64,000 nt of DNA, taken from NCBI GenBank assembly GCA_027946365.1, contig JAPEUQ010000002.1:992001-1056000 (forward strand), read 5' to 3'. The notes beneath the pieces are model-generated. The model saw only the letters and a program-made list of their open reading frames with translations. It was not told where the DNA came from and searched no databases. This DNA comes from Kalmusia sp. IMI 367209. Lineage: Eukaryota; Ascomycota; Dothideomycetes; Pleosporales; Didymosphaeriaceae. A program made the translations under genes and the position numbers. This document shows positions 47,507 through 59,714 of the stretch, piece by piece; the stretch's first letter is position 1; each line of letters opens with the position of its first letter.

Positions 47507-48639
47507 ATGGCAACCGAATTGCCCACGACCAACGGCCACGGTGCCCAGGATGGCGAGAACAACTTCGCTGTCAAGGCAGGCCTAGCGAGGATGCTGAAGG
47601 GGGGTGTGATTATGGATGTTGTAAATGCTGAGCAGGTAGGCCGCCTTCACTCTCTGTAGCTAGCCACAAGGCATTGGAGGCTTTTAGAACCTCGGCGGCA
47701 GTTGAGAAGTAAAGCTGACGAGGTTGACAGGCACGCATAGCAGAAGAGGCCGGCGCATCCGCCGTCATGGCCCTCGAGCGCGTGCCCGCAGACATTCGAG
47801 CTCAGGGCGGTGTGGCACGCATGAGCGACCCCAAGATGATCAAGGAGATCATGGACACAGTCACGATACCCGTCATGGCCAAGGCACGGATTGGCCACTT
47901 CGTTGAGTGCCAGGTACGCCTCTCTTTCCCTACCTTCCGTTGTACCTTCGTTCCCATCGCCACCACTTTACCCCCACTACATACGTCTCCCTTCCTTCAT
48001 GTCCTCACTGACAGTGTGACTCAATAGATCCTCGAAGCCCTCGGTGTAGACTACATCGACGAATCCGAAGTCCTCACCCCGGCGGACGCCATCCACCACG
48101 TCGCCAAGCACCCCTTCCGCATCCCCTTCGTCTGCGGCTGCCGCGGCCTCGGCGAAGCCCTCCGCCGCATCTCCGAGGGCGCCGCCATGATCCGCACAAA
48201 AGGCGAAGCCGGCACCGGCGACGTTATCGAAGCAGTGCGCCACATGCGCACCGTAAACTCTGAGATCGCCCGCGCCAAAAACATGTCCGAGGAGGAACTC
48301 CGCGTGTATGCGAAGGAGCTGCAGGTCGACTACAGCCTGCTGAAGGAGACGGCGAAGCTAGGCCGTCTGCCGGTCGTGAACTTCGCCGCTGGCGGTGTCG
48401 CGACGCCCGCGGATGCCGCGCTCATGATGCAGCTGGGCTGTGACGGCGTCTTTGTAGGCTCGGGCATCTTCAAGTCTGGGGATGCGGCGAAGAGGGCGAA
48501 GGCTATCGTGCAGGCTGTCACGCACTACAAGGATCCAAAGGTGCTGTGCGAGGTGTCGATGGATCTGGGAGAGGCCATGGTGGGCATCAACGTGGGGAAG
48601 ATGGACGAGAGCGAGAAGCTGGCGAAGAGGGGCTGGTAG
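47507..48639 (+). CDS. SNZ1: Pyridoxal 5'-phosphate synthase subunit PdxS/SNZ
   Basis: This is the lyase subunit of DXP-independent vitamin B6 synthesis; it builds PLP from ribose 5-phosphate, glyceraldehyde 3-phosphate and ammonia. Exons are 47507-47635, 47731-47913 and 48028-48639; 307 aa. The beta/alpha barrel shows [30 protein letters not shown], the catalytic Lys in [10 protein letters not shown], the second Lys in [13 protein letters not shown], and the phosphate-binding [27 protein letters not shown]. The glutaminase partner (PdxT/SNO), often next door in yeasts, is not in this window. The protein is also known to help tolerance to singlet oxygen. Confidence 0.97.
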
Positions 48640-49287
48640 GCATGTATTGCTGGGAGCGGTCGTTTTGGCATAGTGTTTCGGCGCTCGGCGTGTAGCAAAG
48701 ATAGACGCGGTACTGTCGATGTTAGCGTTGCGAGACCTTTACTCAATGTTACACCAGGAAGCCACATCACACCGCTCCAATGCACTCGTGACTACGTTTG
48801 TCCTAGGGGGCGATACTAAACCAGCCACGATACCGTCATAGAGGTTGTCCCGATAATCCTTGCTAGCTGTATGTGCTGCTGGTGCAACCTGGACAGGGAA
48901 CGACAAACGCGCAGCAGCTGTGGTGGGGGGTTGAAACGCTGCTGCTCACGCGCGAGAGGGGCAAGCTAGAGATATAATGTTGAAAGCTTTTCCTTGTAAT
49001 GACTACATAATACCGAATAATTTATAGTCTGAGCCATAATCGACTACTGCTAAAGGGTGTTCCCTTCGCAACGCACTGATACCATGCAGCCAATGCCACG
49101 TATAAAGCCCGGCAAACAGCGGGGAGATCAAGCAAAGAAATGAAACCCCCAAACACCGGTCATGTCATTCAACCCGTCGTCTTGTGAAACAGCAAGAAAG
49201 GGATTCCGTGTGGATAGCCGAGGCGACGGGGTGCGTCGAGATCATCAGGTAAGGGTAAGTTGGATCGGAGGTGGGGGGGAGGAGCGC
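48640..49287. other. Convergent intergenic region
   Basis: This is 648 bp between the 3' ends of the PdxS gene and SKP1. No supported gene. Confidence 0.4.
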
Positions 49288-49909
49288 TTAGCGGTCCTCA
49301 GCCCACTCGTTCTCGCGGCGGATCTGGTCCTCCTCCTCGGGGGTGAAATCATTCTGGATATTGAACGTCTTACGGATCTCGTCAGGCGACTTGCCCTTGA
49401 TCATATTGGCAACGGTCTTGCAGCCGACGTCGAGGAGGGCCTTGATATCGAGGTAGTTGGCAGCCTGTAGTTCTGTAAGCATGCTGCTCGGAGTGTTCGG
49501 GGAGGACGAATACGTACTAGGATGATCTCGAAAAGCATCTCTTGATCGACCTGCATGAACTTTTGGTCCCACTCGTCAATGTCCGTGGACTTCTTGCGCG
49601 AATCCGAGTCGTCGTCCTGGGACGCGGGAGGGTCTTTGCGGTGATGCTCGCACCATTCGAGCACCTTCTTCATGACAGCCTCGTTGACCTATGCGATGTC
49701 AACGGCTATGATAGAGGGTGAGATGGGGCGAGGACACGTACATTGGGAATCGGGATAGCCTCATCGTTGTCACCGCCGAGATCCTCCAACAAGTTCTTAA
49801 TGAGGATCGAGCGCTCGGCAACCTCGCGCTCGACAGGTAGCTCTGCGTTGTCGGAGGTGGTGAGCTTGACAATCTTCGTGCCGTCGGCGGGAGCAGCGGC
49901 GCTAGACAT
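49288..49909 (-). CDS. SKP1: SKP1, SCF ubiquitin-ligase adaptor
   Basis: Exons are 49742-49909, 49518-49688 and 49288-49464; 171 aa. It has the BTB/POZ fold ([32 protein letters not shown]), a linker rich in Asp/Ser with [22 protein letters not shown], then the F-box-binding C-terminal helices: [36 protein letters not shown]... ending NEWAEDR. It joins F-box proteins to cullin 1. In Neurospora and Aspergillus the same gene acts in sulphur regulation. Confidence 0.97.
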
Positions 49910-51244
49910 GTTGCTGTAGTAGAGAAGTGTAGATGCGGAGAGTTGTCGAGGGTGAGCTGACGCGGGGTCAAGGCGGAGCAGCTGGTGAGATAAGTAGTAG
50001 AAGGCGGAGAGTAAGTTGAGAAATATGACCGTAATAGCGGGTTCACCAGGGGATTATATACGGGTAGCCTGTCCCGACAATCGTTTGCAGAGTGGGTGGG
50101 GTGGTGAAGGCAGAAGGTGACGCTGCGCCCGCAATAGCGGCGAGGTTCAGGCCCCAGCCCGCTAAACTGGGAAAGGCGCAAGGCTGCCACTTCTTTGTGC
50201 CGTCCCCGAGCTCAGCAGTTGCTCCCTACACTGGCATTCACACATACAGCTTGCAAGCTGCATTGTTCTCTTTTTTTTTTTCTTTTTCTTTATCAGAGTA
50301 AATCAACCCCCGCCACCATACCAAGACACGTGGCACTCGCTGTCTATGACAGCCGTTTGTGCTGCTGTTCTTGCCGGCCTGGACAAAGGATGACTCGTCC
50401 CCCGGAAAGGGCGCACAGCTTTTCATGGATGAACCGTGGAACCTGCGAGAAGTAATAACTGTGCAACTACCTGCGACAAGTAGATGACCCGTGCAACCTG
50501 CAAGAACCACACACCCCCACACGCACTTTAGACAACCAAAAGAAATGCACATTCCAGCCCACGACGATCGCTGATCCGTCACAAGAGTCCACTCTGTATA
50601 TTTCCCAATGAGACAAATTCCAACCTCGCTGCTCCTTGTCTCGCCGCGGGCGGTTCTTACTTGGTTCTCGACACGCTTATAGGGCATTTGCAAAAGGTCA
50701 CATATGTATCGCAGGATGCGTTGTCCGCTGCAAAGACTCTACGAGTGGCACCTCTAGACACCATGCATACCAGGCGCTGCCTATCGACCGACATGTAGTT
50801 TCGCACGAAAGAATGCAGTGATGAGGCACTTCTGATATACATTCATGATCTCACTAGTCTCAGCCTACGTAGCTGCACGTGATCTCGCATTGCTGAATCA
50901 GCCACGCGTCCGCTTCGAGCGAATGTACAAGACCGACACTCGTTTGCGGCTATATGCATGCCATCTCACCAAGCCCATCTGACACATGGCCTCTATTCCT
51001 GTTTTGAGTCCATTCCAACATGTAGATATCGTCTGTCTGCCCCGAAGCTGACGTGTGGTGTATCGGGAAACTTTTTGCCTTCCACCCCTATCCACATGCC
51101 CATAGCACCATCATCCGTTTGATCACGCTTAACTCCACCATCTGCCCATAAAGCCCGCTGGCCTTGACTGCGACACAGAAAACGCCCGCCGCGACCAGAT
51201 ATGCCCCAGCGCGCACCCAGCTCTTCGCTCCATCCGCAGGCACC
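49910..51244. promoter_or_regulatory. 1.3 kb divergent region between SKP1 and SMP3
   Basis: No supported gene. A T-rich run (50265-50293) occurs on the plus strand. Promoters for SKP1 (left) and SMP3 (right) lie here. Confidence 0.4.
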
Positions 51245-52970
51245 ATGTGGCGCAGGACCTACTTCCTGCTAATACTGGTGCGCATCTACTTCGCGCTCTC
51301 GCCGAGCTACCTGCACCCGGACGAAAACTTCCAGGGCCCAGAGGTCGTCGCAGGTATGCCAACCCTCTATACGCGATATCTACGAACGGTGGCTAACCTT
51401 TGACGCGCAGGTCGCGTCTTCTCGTATCCGGTACACGAAACGTGGGAATTCACGTCGGCGCATCCTATCCGCAGCACGTTCCCGCTATGGCTTGCATACG
51501 GCTGGCCCATGTACATACTGCGCTGGCTGTGGGAGGGCTTTGGATATGAGGAGGTGTCGCCATCCGTCGTCTACTGGACGTTGCGCGTGTTGATGCTCTC
51601 GCTGAGCGTCGTACTCGAGGACTGGGCCATCCAGGAGCTCGTGCAGTCGCGCCGCGCCCGACGCGTCGCCCTGCTGCTGATAGCTTCGTCGTACGTAACG
51701 TGGACCTTCCAGGCGCATACCTTCTCGAACAGCCTGGAAACGTTGGTTGTCAGCTGGAGCTTGGTGTTGATCCAGCGCATTGTAGAAGACAAGGTACGTC
51801 TAGGCCTCGGAATGCTTCCGGATCTACGAATGCAGCTAACGAGCCGCAGAAGCGCTCCGGCGTCTTAGCATCATCGCTCTTGGGCTTCTTCATTGTCGCC
51901 GGCACTTTCAATCGGATCACCTTTCCCGCCTTCCTGGTCGTCCCTTGCTTCAGCTTACTGCCTCACTTCTGGAGAAAGTCAGTCATCGTTGCCCCGCTGC
52001 ATTCAGCGATTTAGTCTTGCTAACATTGATTCGCAGACCATTTTCTCTCGTATTCATTATTGTCTTTGCCCTCCTAACTGCGTTCATAGCGATCAGTGTC
52101 GACACAGCGTTCTATACCCCTGGCGACTTTACTTTTTCGACCCTGTACCATAATCCCGTCATTACGCCGCTCAACAATTTCCTTTACAACTCTGACTCTG
52201 CGAACCTTGCCCAGCATGGCCTACACCCTCGCTATCAACATTTTCTTGTCAACCTCCCACAGTTGCTTGGTCCGGCTACCGCGCTCCTCTTTCTCCTTCG
52301 TCGTTCACAGGTTACCATGATCCTGACATCTGCGCTTTCCGGTATTGCATTGCTTAGCATCTTTCCCCACCAAGAAGCCCGCTTCCTACTTCCTGCAGTT
52401 CCGTTGATACTGGCTTCTGTGTCCGTACCAAGGGTACAGACCAAATTCTGGATTTCGGCATGGGTACTGTTCAACGTAGTTCTAGGCATCTTGATGGGCA
52501 TATATCACCAAGGTGGCATTGTGCCTGTCCAGATGCATATTGCGAAGACGAACGAAACGGTCACGCACGCGTTCTGGTGGAAGACATACAGCCCACCAAT
52601 CTGGCTGCTGAATGGCAAAAATGAGGAACTGAAGACGGTCGATCTCATGGGGATGCACGGCGACAAGATGCTAGAAGAAGTTAGCGCCGCTCTGCCCACC
52701 TGCCGCACGCGCAAACCGCCGAAACTCGAAGGTCAAGGAGCCGTATACCTCGTCGCCCCCCGCTCGGCCTACTTCCTTCGTCCGTTTCAAGACCCCGCCA
52801 AGCGCGATGAAATATCCCTTGAAGAGGTCTGGAGCTACCGACGGCATCTGAATCTCGACGACATGGACATTGCCGAAGACGGTTTCTGGAAGACTATGGG
52901 TCGCGTGGTTGGAGACCGTGGGCTGGTCGTCTGGCGTGTGACAAGGAATTGCTGGGCTAAGCCCCAATAG
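51245..52970 (+). CDS. SMP3: GPI mannosyltransferase 4 (SMP3/PIG-Z)
   Basis: This enzyme adds the fourth mannose to the GPI core in the ER lumen using dolichol-phosphate mannose. Exons are 51245-51353, 51411-51793, 51850-51977 and 52037-52970; 517 aa. GT22 family marks are the HPDE motif at the first lumenal loop ([12 protein letters not shown]), the following [12 protein letters not shown] segment, about ten membrane helices, and [21 protein letters not shown] is distinctive for SMP3 over GPI10 or ALG9. It is the second GPI-assembly gene in the window; GPI7 lies 12 kb away. Confidence 0.92.
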
Positions 52971-53543
52971 CATAAGCTATACTTGTTCAGCATTTTCATC
53001 ATCTATCTTGATATTTTGGCGTACTGGGTATATAGATGGGATGGGGCGCAAGCTATCTTCTGGGATTGATACTTCTAGGATCTTGATACCCTTTTGCGTA
53101 TAGCTTTTGTAATATTAATCCAGAATTTACGCGGACAGCGAGTTGGCCTATTTTATGCTCTGTGTTTAGTATCGCGTTGGAGCTTGCGGATAGGATGTAC
53201 GGGGCTCGCATGGATGGGTATCTACCATGACTTGTGGCCTTTAGCATGCAATGGTTTCTGCATGCAATTAAATTATACTTCTAGGACTTCTAAAAGCAGT
53301 ATATAGCTGATTACCATATATGCCTATCCGATTTACACAAGGTCAATCGAAATAGGCGTAAATACGGCAAAGGAAGTCTTGACCCGAATCAACGTAGGAG
53401 ATCGAAGACTAGGTGTTGCGCAGCAAGCCCATTTTCAGCAGCTACATATTCGGCTTCAATGTATCAATATTCTCCGTCCTGATTCTTACTCGGTGCTGAT
53501 CGAACTAGCTGCGTTTCTATGATGTATATAAACCCCCAGTGTG
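52971..53543. other. Convergent intergenic region
   Basis: This is 573 bp between the 3' ends of SMP3 and the membrane-protein gene; AT-rich, nothing recognised. Confidence 0.35.
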
Positions 53544-54728
53544 TCATGTCCTCCCATAAGGCGCCGAATCCAGCTCGAAGGGCCGTAATTGTGCAGACCC
53601 TGTGTGTAGTTCTATAGGGATGGGCTTCGCTGGCATCTCGTAGGAGATGCTCTCGTGAGACATCTCTGTGGCTGCTTCGGATACGCCGAGTTCGCTGACG
53701 TTGGGTTTCTCTACCTCGGAAGATAGCCGCCGCCGCCGGACGAGGATGAATACGATGGAACATCCGATGATCACGAGTATCGCGAGGCCAATGCCGATGC
53801 TGGCTTTTGTACCAGCTGGCAGACTTGTTTTGCTGGTCGGTGATGGCGGCAGAGTGTCTGTTGGCCGCGTATCAGATGCAGATGTCGATAGGGACGAGGA
53901 AGTGTGTGAAGACAGGGTATCAGAAGGGGGCTTTGACGAAGAAGTATTAGTCGCACTGTTTTGTGAGACTGTCGGCATAGACATCGTACTCGTCGCGGCT
54001 GCACCGGCAGCAAGCGCTGCCTGATCGGTTTTCTGCCACCATATCTGCACGCCGTGTCCCTCGACATGCGCATTCGACGCCATAGTGACTGTTGACACCG
54101 GGCCACGATCCCAGTGGGTGCCGCTACCCGTAGGGTAGACATATCGAATGGTCTGATCGTGCGTGATGGTTGAAATGCATGCGTGACCGTGAAGCCCGAC
54201 GGACCAGCCTCTGCGCTAATCAGCTTTCTACAGTCAAGGAATTTTTGCGTGGTTTGTTGGATTCTTGGGTACGTACAACGGACAACACAATGCTACTGTT
54301 GTTTGTGGGCCTATCGAGACATAGGTCGGTGTAAAATCGTTGTAGTAATATACGCTGGACTGGTATGTGCTTCCTATTGTCCAGCCATAAGGGCACATTG
54401 CCGGACTGTCTGTTTGGGAGTTGTCAGACCAACTTGCAAAGGGTGAGCATCTTATAGCTTACAATAGTAGAACGTCCACTGTGTTGTAGCTAATTCGTCT
54501 TCCCTCAAGGACCCGGTAGGATAGCAGGATGGATCAAAGTAAGGGTCCTTTGAATGACCGAAAAAACATCCCGCCACCGCTTTGCACGTGGGTAAGAGTC
54601 GCAGTACATGAGTCTGGAGGCACGAATAGTGAGGTGATTGGGCCTCTGTTGGATGAAGAGTAATCTCTTGGGTCTGTAAGGAGAGACGTCGAAGGTTCTG
54701 GCTTTGCTGTAATACTTGTGCTGGTCAT
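53544..54728 (-). CDS. Single-pass membrane protein with a Cys-containing outer domain
   Basis: Clear exons are 54277-54409 and 53544-54210, plus coding sequence from about 54463 up to an ATG at 54728. The outer part has PDSCTATLT, DPYFDPSCYPTGSL, TFYYYSPAMCPYGWTIGSTYQSSVYYY, ALCCPLGWSVGLHGHACIS and YVYPTGSGTHW. A Ser/Thr-rich linker, one membrane helix (GTKASIGIGLAILVIIGCSIVFILV) with an RRRR stop-transfer, and a short cytosolic tail follow. This layout is common in Pezizomycotina surface proteins of unknown role. The upstream exon needs either a 40 bp intron (54551-54590) or a one-base shift near 54550 to join its two frames. No signal peptide is visible at the assumed start. Confidence 0.7.
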
Positions 54729-55479
54729 GGCGACGAGTTACAGGATAGACCTCTGGAGATCATTATGTTCCGTAACATGTATGGATGTAACTCAGCCTGC
54801 GGTGAGTTTTTAGACGTTTGCCTTGGTGTTACCGATACGTGCTAAAGGTAGATAGGTGTGATGAGCGAATTTAGAAGAATCCTAACGAGGATGGACGTTG
54901 GCGCGAAGACTTTAAAGTTCTACCCCAGAATCAGCTGGATGCAGGGGCATGGTCTGGACGGGATGGCGTTGCATTCTATTTGTCCACGGTGAACTGTGCT
55001 TGATCTTGCGGCAGCATAGCACTGTATTCCTGCAACAATTGCAGCGCGTAGATACTTTTACGGGCTAAGAAACCTAGCATTTCGTCAACGATTGGTTTAT
55101 CGGACTATTACGCAGATTTTTGGGGGCGTGGTGCCAGGTACTATCTGTTGTGTAACAGTGCGGACATTGGTCTGTGCCAATTAGCACTACAATTTGGGGG
55201 CGGGGCCATACCAACACCCAGCGTAATACCGATCGAACCACCAAGTGAAATCTTTTTCTACGCTCAAGCTAATTTGAAACTCTAGAAATAGTCTCCTACC
55301 GCTCTTCAAGTACATTTCCTTCCATGGGATCTTCGGTCTAAACTACGTGGTCAACTTCGTTGCCTTAGCGTAGTCGGGTGATTGAGAAAGAAAAGACGCG
55401 AAGAGCCAGAACAGCATAATGCATGACATATGGAGGTGACCCCCTCTCGGATCGCTACTATTTCTACTTGCCTATCAAA
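54729..55479. other. Intergenic region
   Basis: This 751 bp stretch contains the membrane-protein promoter and the 3' side of the GMC-hydrolase gene. Nothing further is recognised. Confidence 0.35.
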
Positions 55480-58400
55480 TTACCCCACGAAAGTGAAGTC
55501 GTCCTGGTCACCATACCTCTCACACTTCTCTACAAACCACTTCACCCTTGGATAAACATCCTTGTAACTATCCTTCCCCATCCAAGTATCCAAATGTCTA
55601 TAACCGGCTACCACGACACGCTCGTAGTCTTCAGTGCCAAACTCATGTCTGAGCAAGTCGTAAATCTCGCTCGTACTCCAAGGGTCATACACGACGTTAG
55701 CGCCGCCACTCAAAAACTGAATCTTCAGGCCTCGCATTCGCTCCAAGTTTCCCGGCTCTGTGACAAGGTCCGTAAAGTCGGACAGGTTGCTGCGGAGGTG
55801 GTGTGGGGGCGTCGAGCCCATGAGGGTAAGATGGGAGAGGAAGGACATGTGGATTCCATCGAAGAAATTGCTGAGGTGGGTATGAGTGGCATGGTTTAGA
55901 TTGGAGCTGTGGCGGGAGAGGACGCCGAATCAGTATCCTTTGTGATGTTTGGAAATGGGCATACCAACTGCGTCCATAGCCGACCGAAGATGAAGCTTCC
56001 ACGATGGCAGACAGTAGATTTACATAGCTCACTGCGATTACCAACAGGGTAGAACCGTAAGATCTGATCCAAAAAGCGTTGGAACATTGGTGATAACGGT
56101 GTGGAATCGGTAGGAAACCAAGGACCAGCCAATGCCTGCAAATATCAGGATCAGTTGCGTCGTTATGAGAACGTTGAAAGGAGATTCGCTGACATTGTAG
56201 ACTTTTTCAAGAAGCTGCGTGCGCGCTTTCAATCTGTTCACCTGGCCAAATCTAAGATGCGTGAACACCTGACTGCATGTCATCCCTTGGATCCACTCAG
56301 AATCAACGACTCCGGTGAGCAACGCCATTCCCATAGCTATACTTCCCAAGCAATGGCACACGACGTAGAATTTTTTATCACCCTCTTCCTTTCGCACAAA
56401 TTCCATGGCTGCCCTGACATCGAAACGCGCGTCATACGCGGTAAAGCCTAGCCGAGCTGCATGCACAATGCCAAAGCGGAGGGTTGCCACGTAACATGTG
56501 TACCCTAATTGGGTGAAATAGTCGATCGTGTTTGTCGGAACAGTCGGTAGTGAGAAAACTTGATCATCGACAGAGGCCCCTGGTAGAAACAAGATTGGCA
56601 TGTGTCGGTTGCAGCTACCAGTGACTGGCTCCCACACTTTGATCGTTGTTTGGACACCATCTTCAGCCACTCATTTTTCAGTCTTGATTGGCGGTGCCTT
56701 TCTGAAGTACCGGTTTGTACTTTTGTTTGGGTATTGAAGGGGGCGAAAGGGAGAGAAAAAGTATCCCGCGGTATTATGAACGAAGGACCCAAAGAACTTC
56801 AACGGTCGTGAAAACTTGGCAGTGGTGCGCTGTGAGCGTGTTATGTACTTGAAGCTCTGGATTTCTTTGATAAATTGCGCCAGGTGATGGTAAGTATACC
56901 GCATCCTACGAGTGCGCCTTTGATATTGGTGATGGTCGTGTATAGGGTGGTGGTTGCTTTCCACGTCCGGGTAGCAGAGAAAGCTATCGCAGAGTCTATT
57001 ATCTTGCGTCCATGAAGCTGGTAGGTCTCGCCCTCTACGCTCGACAATGTGAGCTTGTAGACCAAATTCTTGCCGTCTGAGACGTGTTCATCGGTGGAAA
57101 AGAAGTCGATTCGACCATCTAAAATCATTAAAGGGCTTCGCGAAAGCGCGCCGCAACAGAACGTGCCTGTGGCTCTCGACGTGTAGTCGAATACTGAGGT
57201 GACGTCCGGCTGATTGAGGACATCAACGGTAACAAGCAGGCTTGCTGAGCTCGCTGATCCCTTGGCAATGCTATGGGCGACCTCGATATCGATAATGTCG
57301 TTGCCAATATGAACATAGCCGTTCATCAATTCGGTAAAGCGCACAGAAGGGTTGTCAACTCCAGTTCTTGCAAAATCTACAGACCACTCTGGTGATTCAT
57401 GAGCAATCTTTGGTCTTCCAAATAAGTTGAGCCTCCCATTTGGAGCTTCGTCAGCTTTCCAATTCTTCTCGTGCAGGAACAAGTCACAGGTTCGTTCGGC
57501 AAGGGCAGTGATTGTTGCTAGAGGATTAGCACCTATGACAAGCTATTAGTCAGTTCCCAGAAAATTTGTGCCGTAAATGATGAAAAGCGAAACTTACTTA
57601 GCGAGGTGGGTATTACTGACGCATCGACGCAAAAGAGGTCATCGTACACTTCAGTCCCTTCTCCAATGAAGACCCGACCCATGTGATCCACTGCGCCACA
57701 TCGACCTGTACCATCGGAGCTCATAACAGCTCCACCCAAAGGGTGAGCGGTCACTTCTTTCTTCATACCTTGTTGAAATCAGCATCAAGTTAAAGAGGCA
57801 TACTGACCGGAGGTAATGAGCCGTGAATACACTCACTGCGATACAAAGGGACGTTGACGAACGTGGCTCCGATTACATTAGAAGCTCTTGCCAGTACATC
57901 GCGCAATTGACCAATCTGCTTAGTTCTCCCCACTCCAGCAAATTGCAGATATGGTTTGTCACCCGCGAGGGTCAGTATCGCCTCGTTGTTATCATGTGAC
58001 ATCACTAAGAAAGTCTGCGTCCTGTTGATGCTCCCATCTTGAACATACGGTCCAAAGATTCTGCTCTTAGCACTAGACCAAAGACGTCTGAGCGCGTTGT
58101 AGTTTCCAACTTCTGGCCGTATTTCTCCGGGCATGCCTTCAAGCATAATCTGTATTAGCGGTGCAAGTGCTTCTGGTATCGCACCTTCCTGGATTACATA
58201 ACCATCTAAGACATTTGGTGATGATTTTGGATCTCGAGCATCGATTACTCCAGTGATGGTTGGGCCTGGTGGATCTGATGAATCAGGAGGCTCCTTACCA
58301 ACACTGTTGATGATATTATCACTATTGTAGGTGAAGCCAAGGATGTCTCCATTTCCAGACAACTTTTGTCCTACCAAGGGCGAGGTTTTCAGACCACGTT

Positions 58401-59714
58401 TCTGCGAGCGAAGCAAAATGGATGTCGTCCCTGAATATCGGCAAGTCAGCAATGTTCGCCGAGCGCGGTAAGCACAGCATCCTTCCATCTGGACATTGTA
58501 TCCAGATTTATGCGTGAGTCGTGCCAGGACTTATCAAGCATGTGAAGCTACACAATTGTGCCTTTATAGACGTACCAAGGGTGCCAGCACCGAGAACGCA
58601 GATCTCTTTCGCGCGGACCCACAATAGATTTCCCATCTGATCTTCGTTGAAAGGCTTTCTTCCGTCACTGTGCCAGGCAAAGTGTACAGTATATCCTTTT
58701 CCTCTCTTGTCCTTTTGAACATATCGAACCTCACATTCGCAAAAGATCTCCGCTCCCCAATTCCATGCGTCGGCAAGGTATGTGACAAGTACCGTGTTCT
58801 TTGAACCATCATTAATGCCAGTGCAATCTTGTCCTGAGCCGGTCGAAGCTTTCATTTCTACGCCCGCGTTATTCAAGCCGTCGTGAAAGAATGTCGTTTG
58901 TGGGACACGGTAAAAGTTTCTCTCCTGGCTGATGGCTTCTGCTTGCTTCTCAAGGACGTTCAACTTCTTCAAAGGTGAGTAGGTCTTCGGATATGGTATC
59001 GGAGTGAGCATATTGGCTGCGCGCTTATAATCTGTATACCCATTAATCACAGCTTACTCCCTCTCCTATCAATTGGCGGTATGCATACATGAATCTAGTG
59101 CGCTTGGATTCTTACGGATCTCTGGTGGCCAAGCGCTGAGTTGCAATGTTCGATGATCTGCCGGAAGAAATACATTTGCGTTAATCAGTGAAGTTCCGCC
59201 CAGCCCTAAAGTCATTAGCTTAGCTTACTAGAACAACAGCCGAAAAATACATCGTGGTGTTGAACACATCAGGGCCTATGGAGAAAACACGACGAATCGT
59301 ATACGAAGTCATGGCTGACACTCGTCGTATGGTACAACCGGGGTTGAATTACCATTCCCAACGAAGACGTCTTGACCCTGGCCTAGCACTAAATGATACA
59401 TTCCCGTCCTTTTTCCAATTTCCACCTCCTTCGGAATGTCTTCATTTCCTCCAGCATTGCCGGAGGTGTGCAACTCTTGAGATGCTTCTTTCAATTTGAT
59501 CGGATATTCGCCTGCTACAAGTTGAAAGTCAGTGGATAGTTCGCTTCAATCAAAATAGTACATGTATTGTTTAAGAGACCATATCTTGCGTACGCCATTT
59601 TTCTTCGCCCAGCTCTAGCACCGCTACTGTCTTGCCAGCCCTTGCCATTCGAGAAGCTGCCACACCCGCACCGTAGCCAGAACCAACGACCACAATGTCA
59701 TATTCAGCGCGCAT
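55480..59714 (-). pseudogene. GMC oxidoreductase-alpha/beta hydrolase fusion, interrupted by an in-frame stop and a frameshift
   Basis: The N-terminal half is a GMC (cholesterol-oxidase-like) FAD enzyme: MRAEYDIVVVGSGYGAG dinucleotide loop, GNGLGGTSLINANV, VLGAGTLGG, AHPLGGAVMSSDGTG, with short introns between. The C-terminal half (56670-55480) is an alpha/beta hydrolase: ILFLPGASVDD, nucleophile elbow VVCHCLGSIAM, an Asp in VVYDPWS and a His in AGYRHLDTWMG. Such fusions are known in fungi and bacteria. A single TGA at 56671-56673 separates the halves in the same frame, and the frame slips by one base near 56945 (ALVG...MRYTYH). Other exon joins work, including a CA|gttggt donor at 55966. It is therefore a recently decayed gene, or the flaws are sequence errors. 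It could also act as two separate products. Confidence 0.8.

Noticed and set aside
56930..56970. A 35 bp intron that would repair the GMC frame
   Set aside because: Too short, and it removes the homologous-looking MRYTYHHLAQFIKEIQSF segment.
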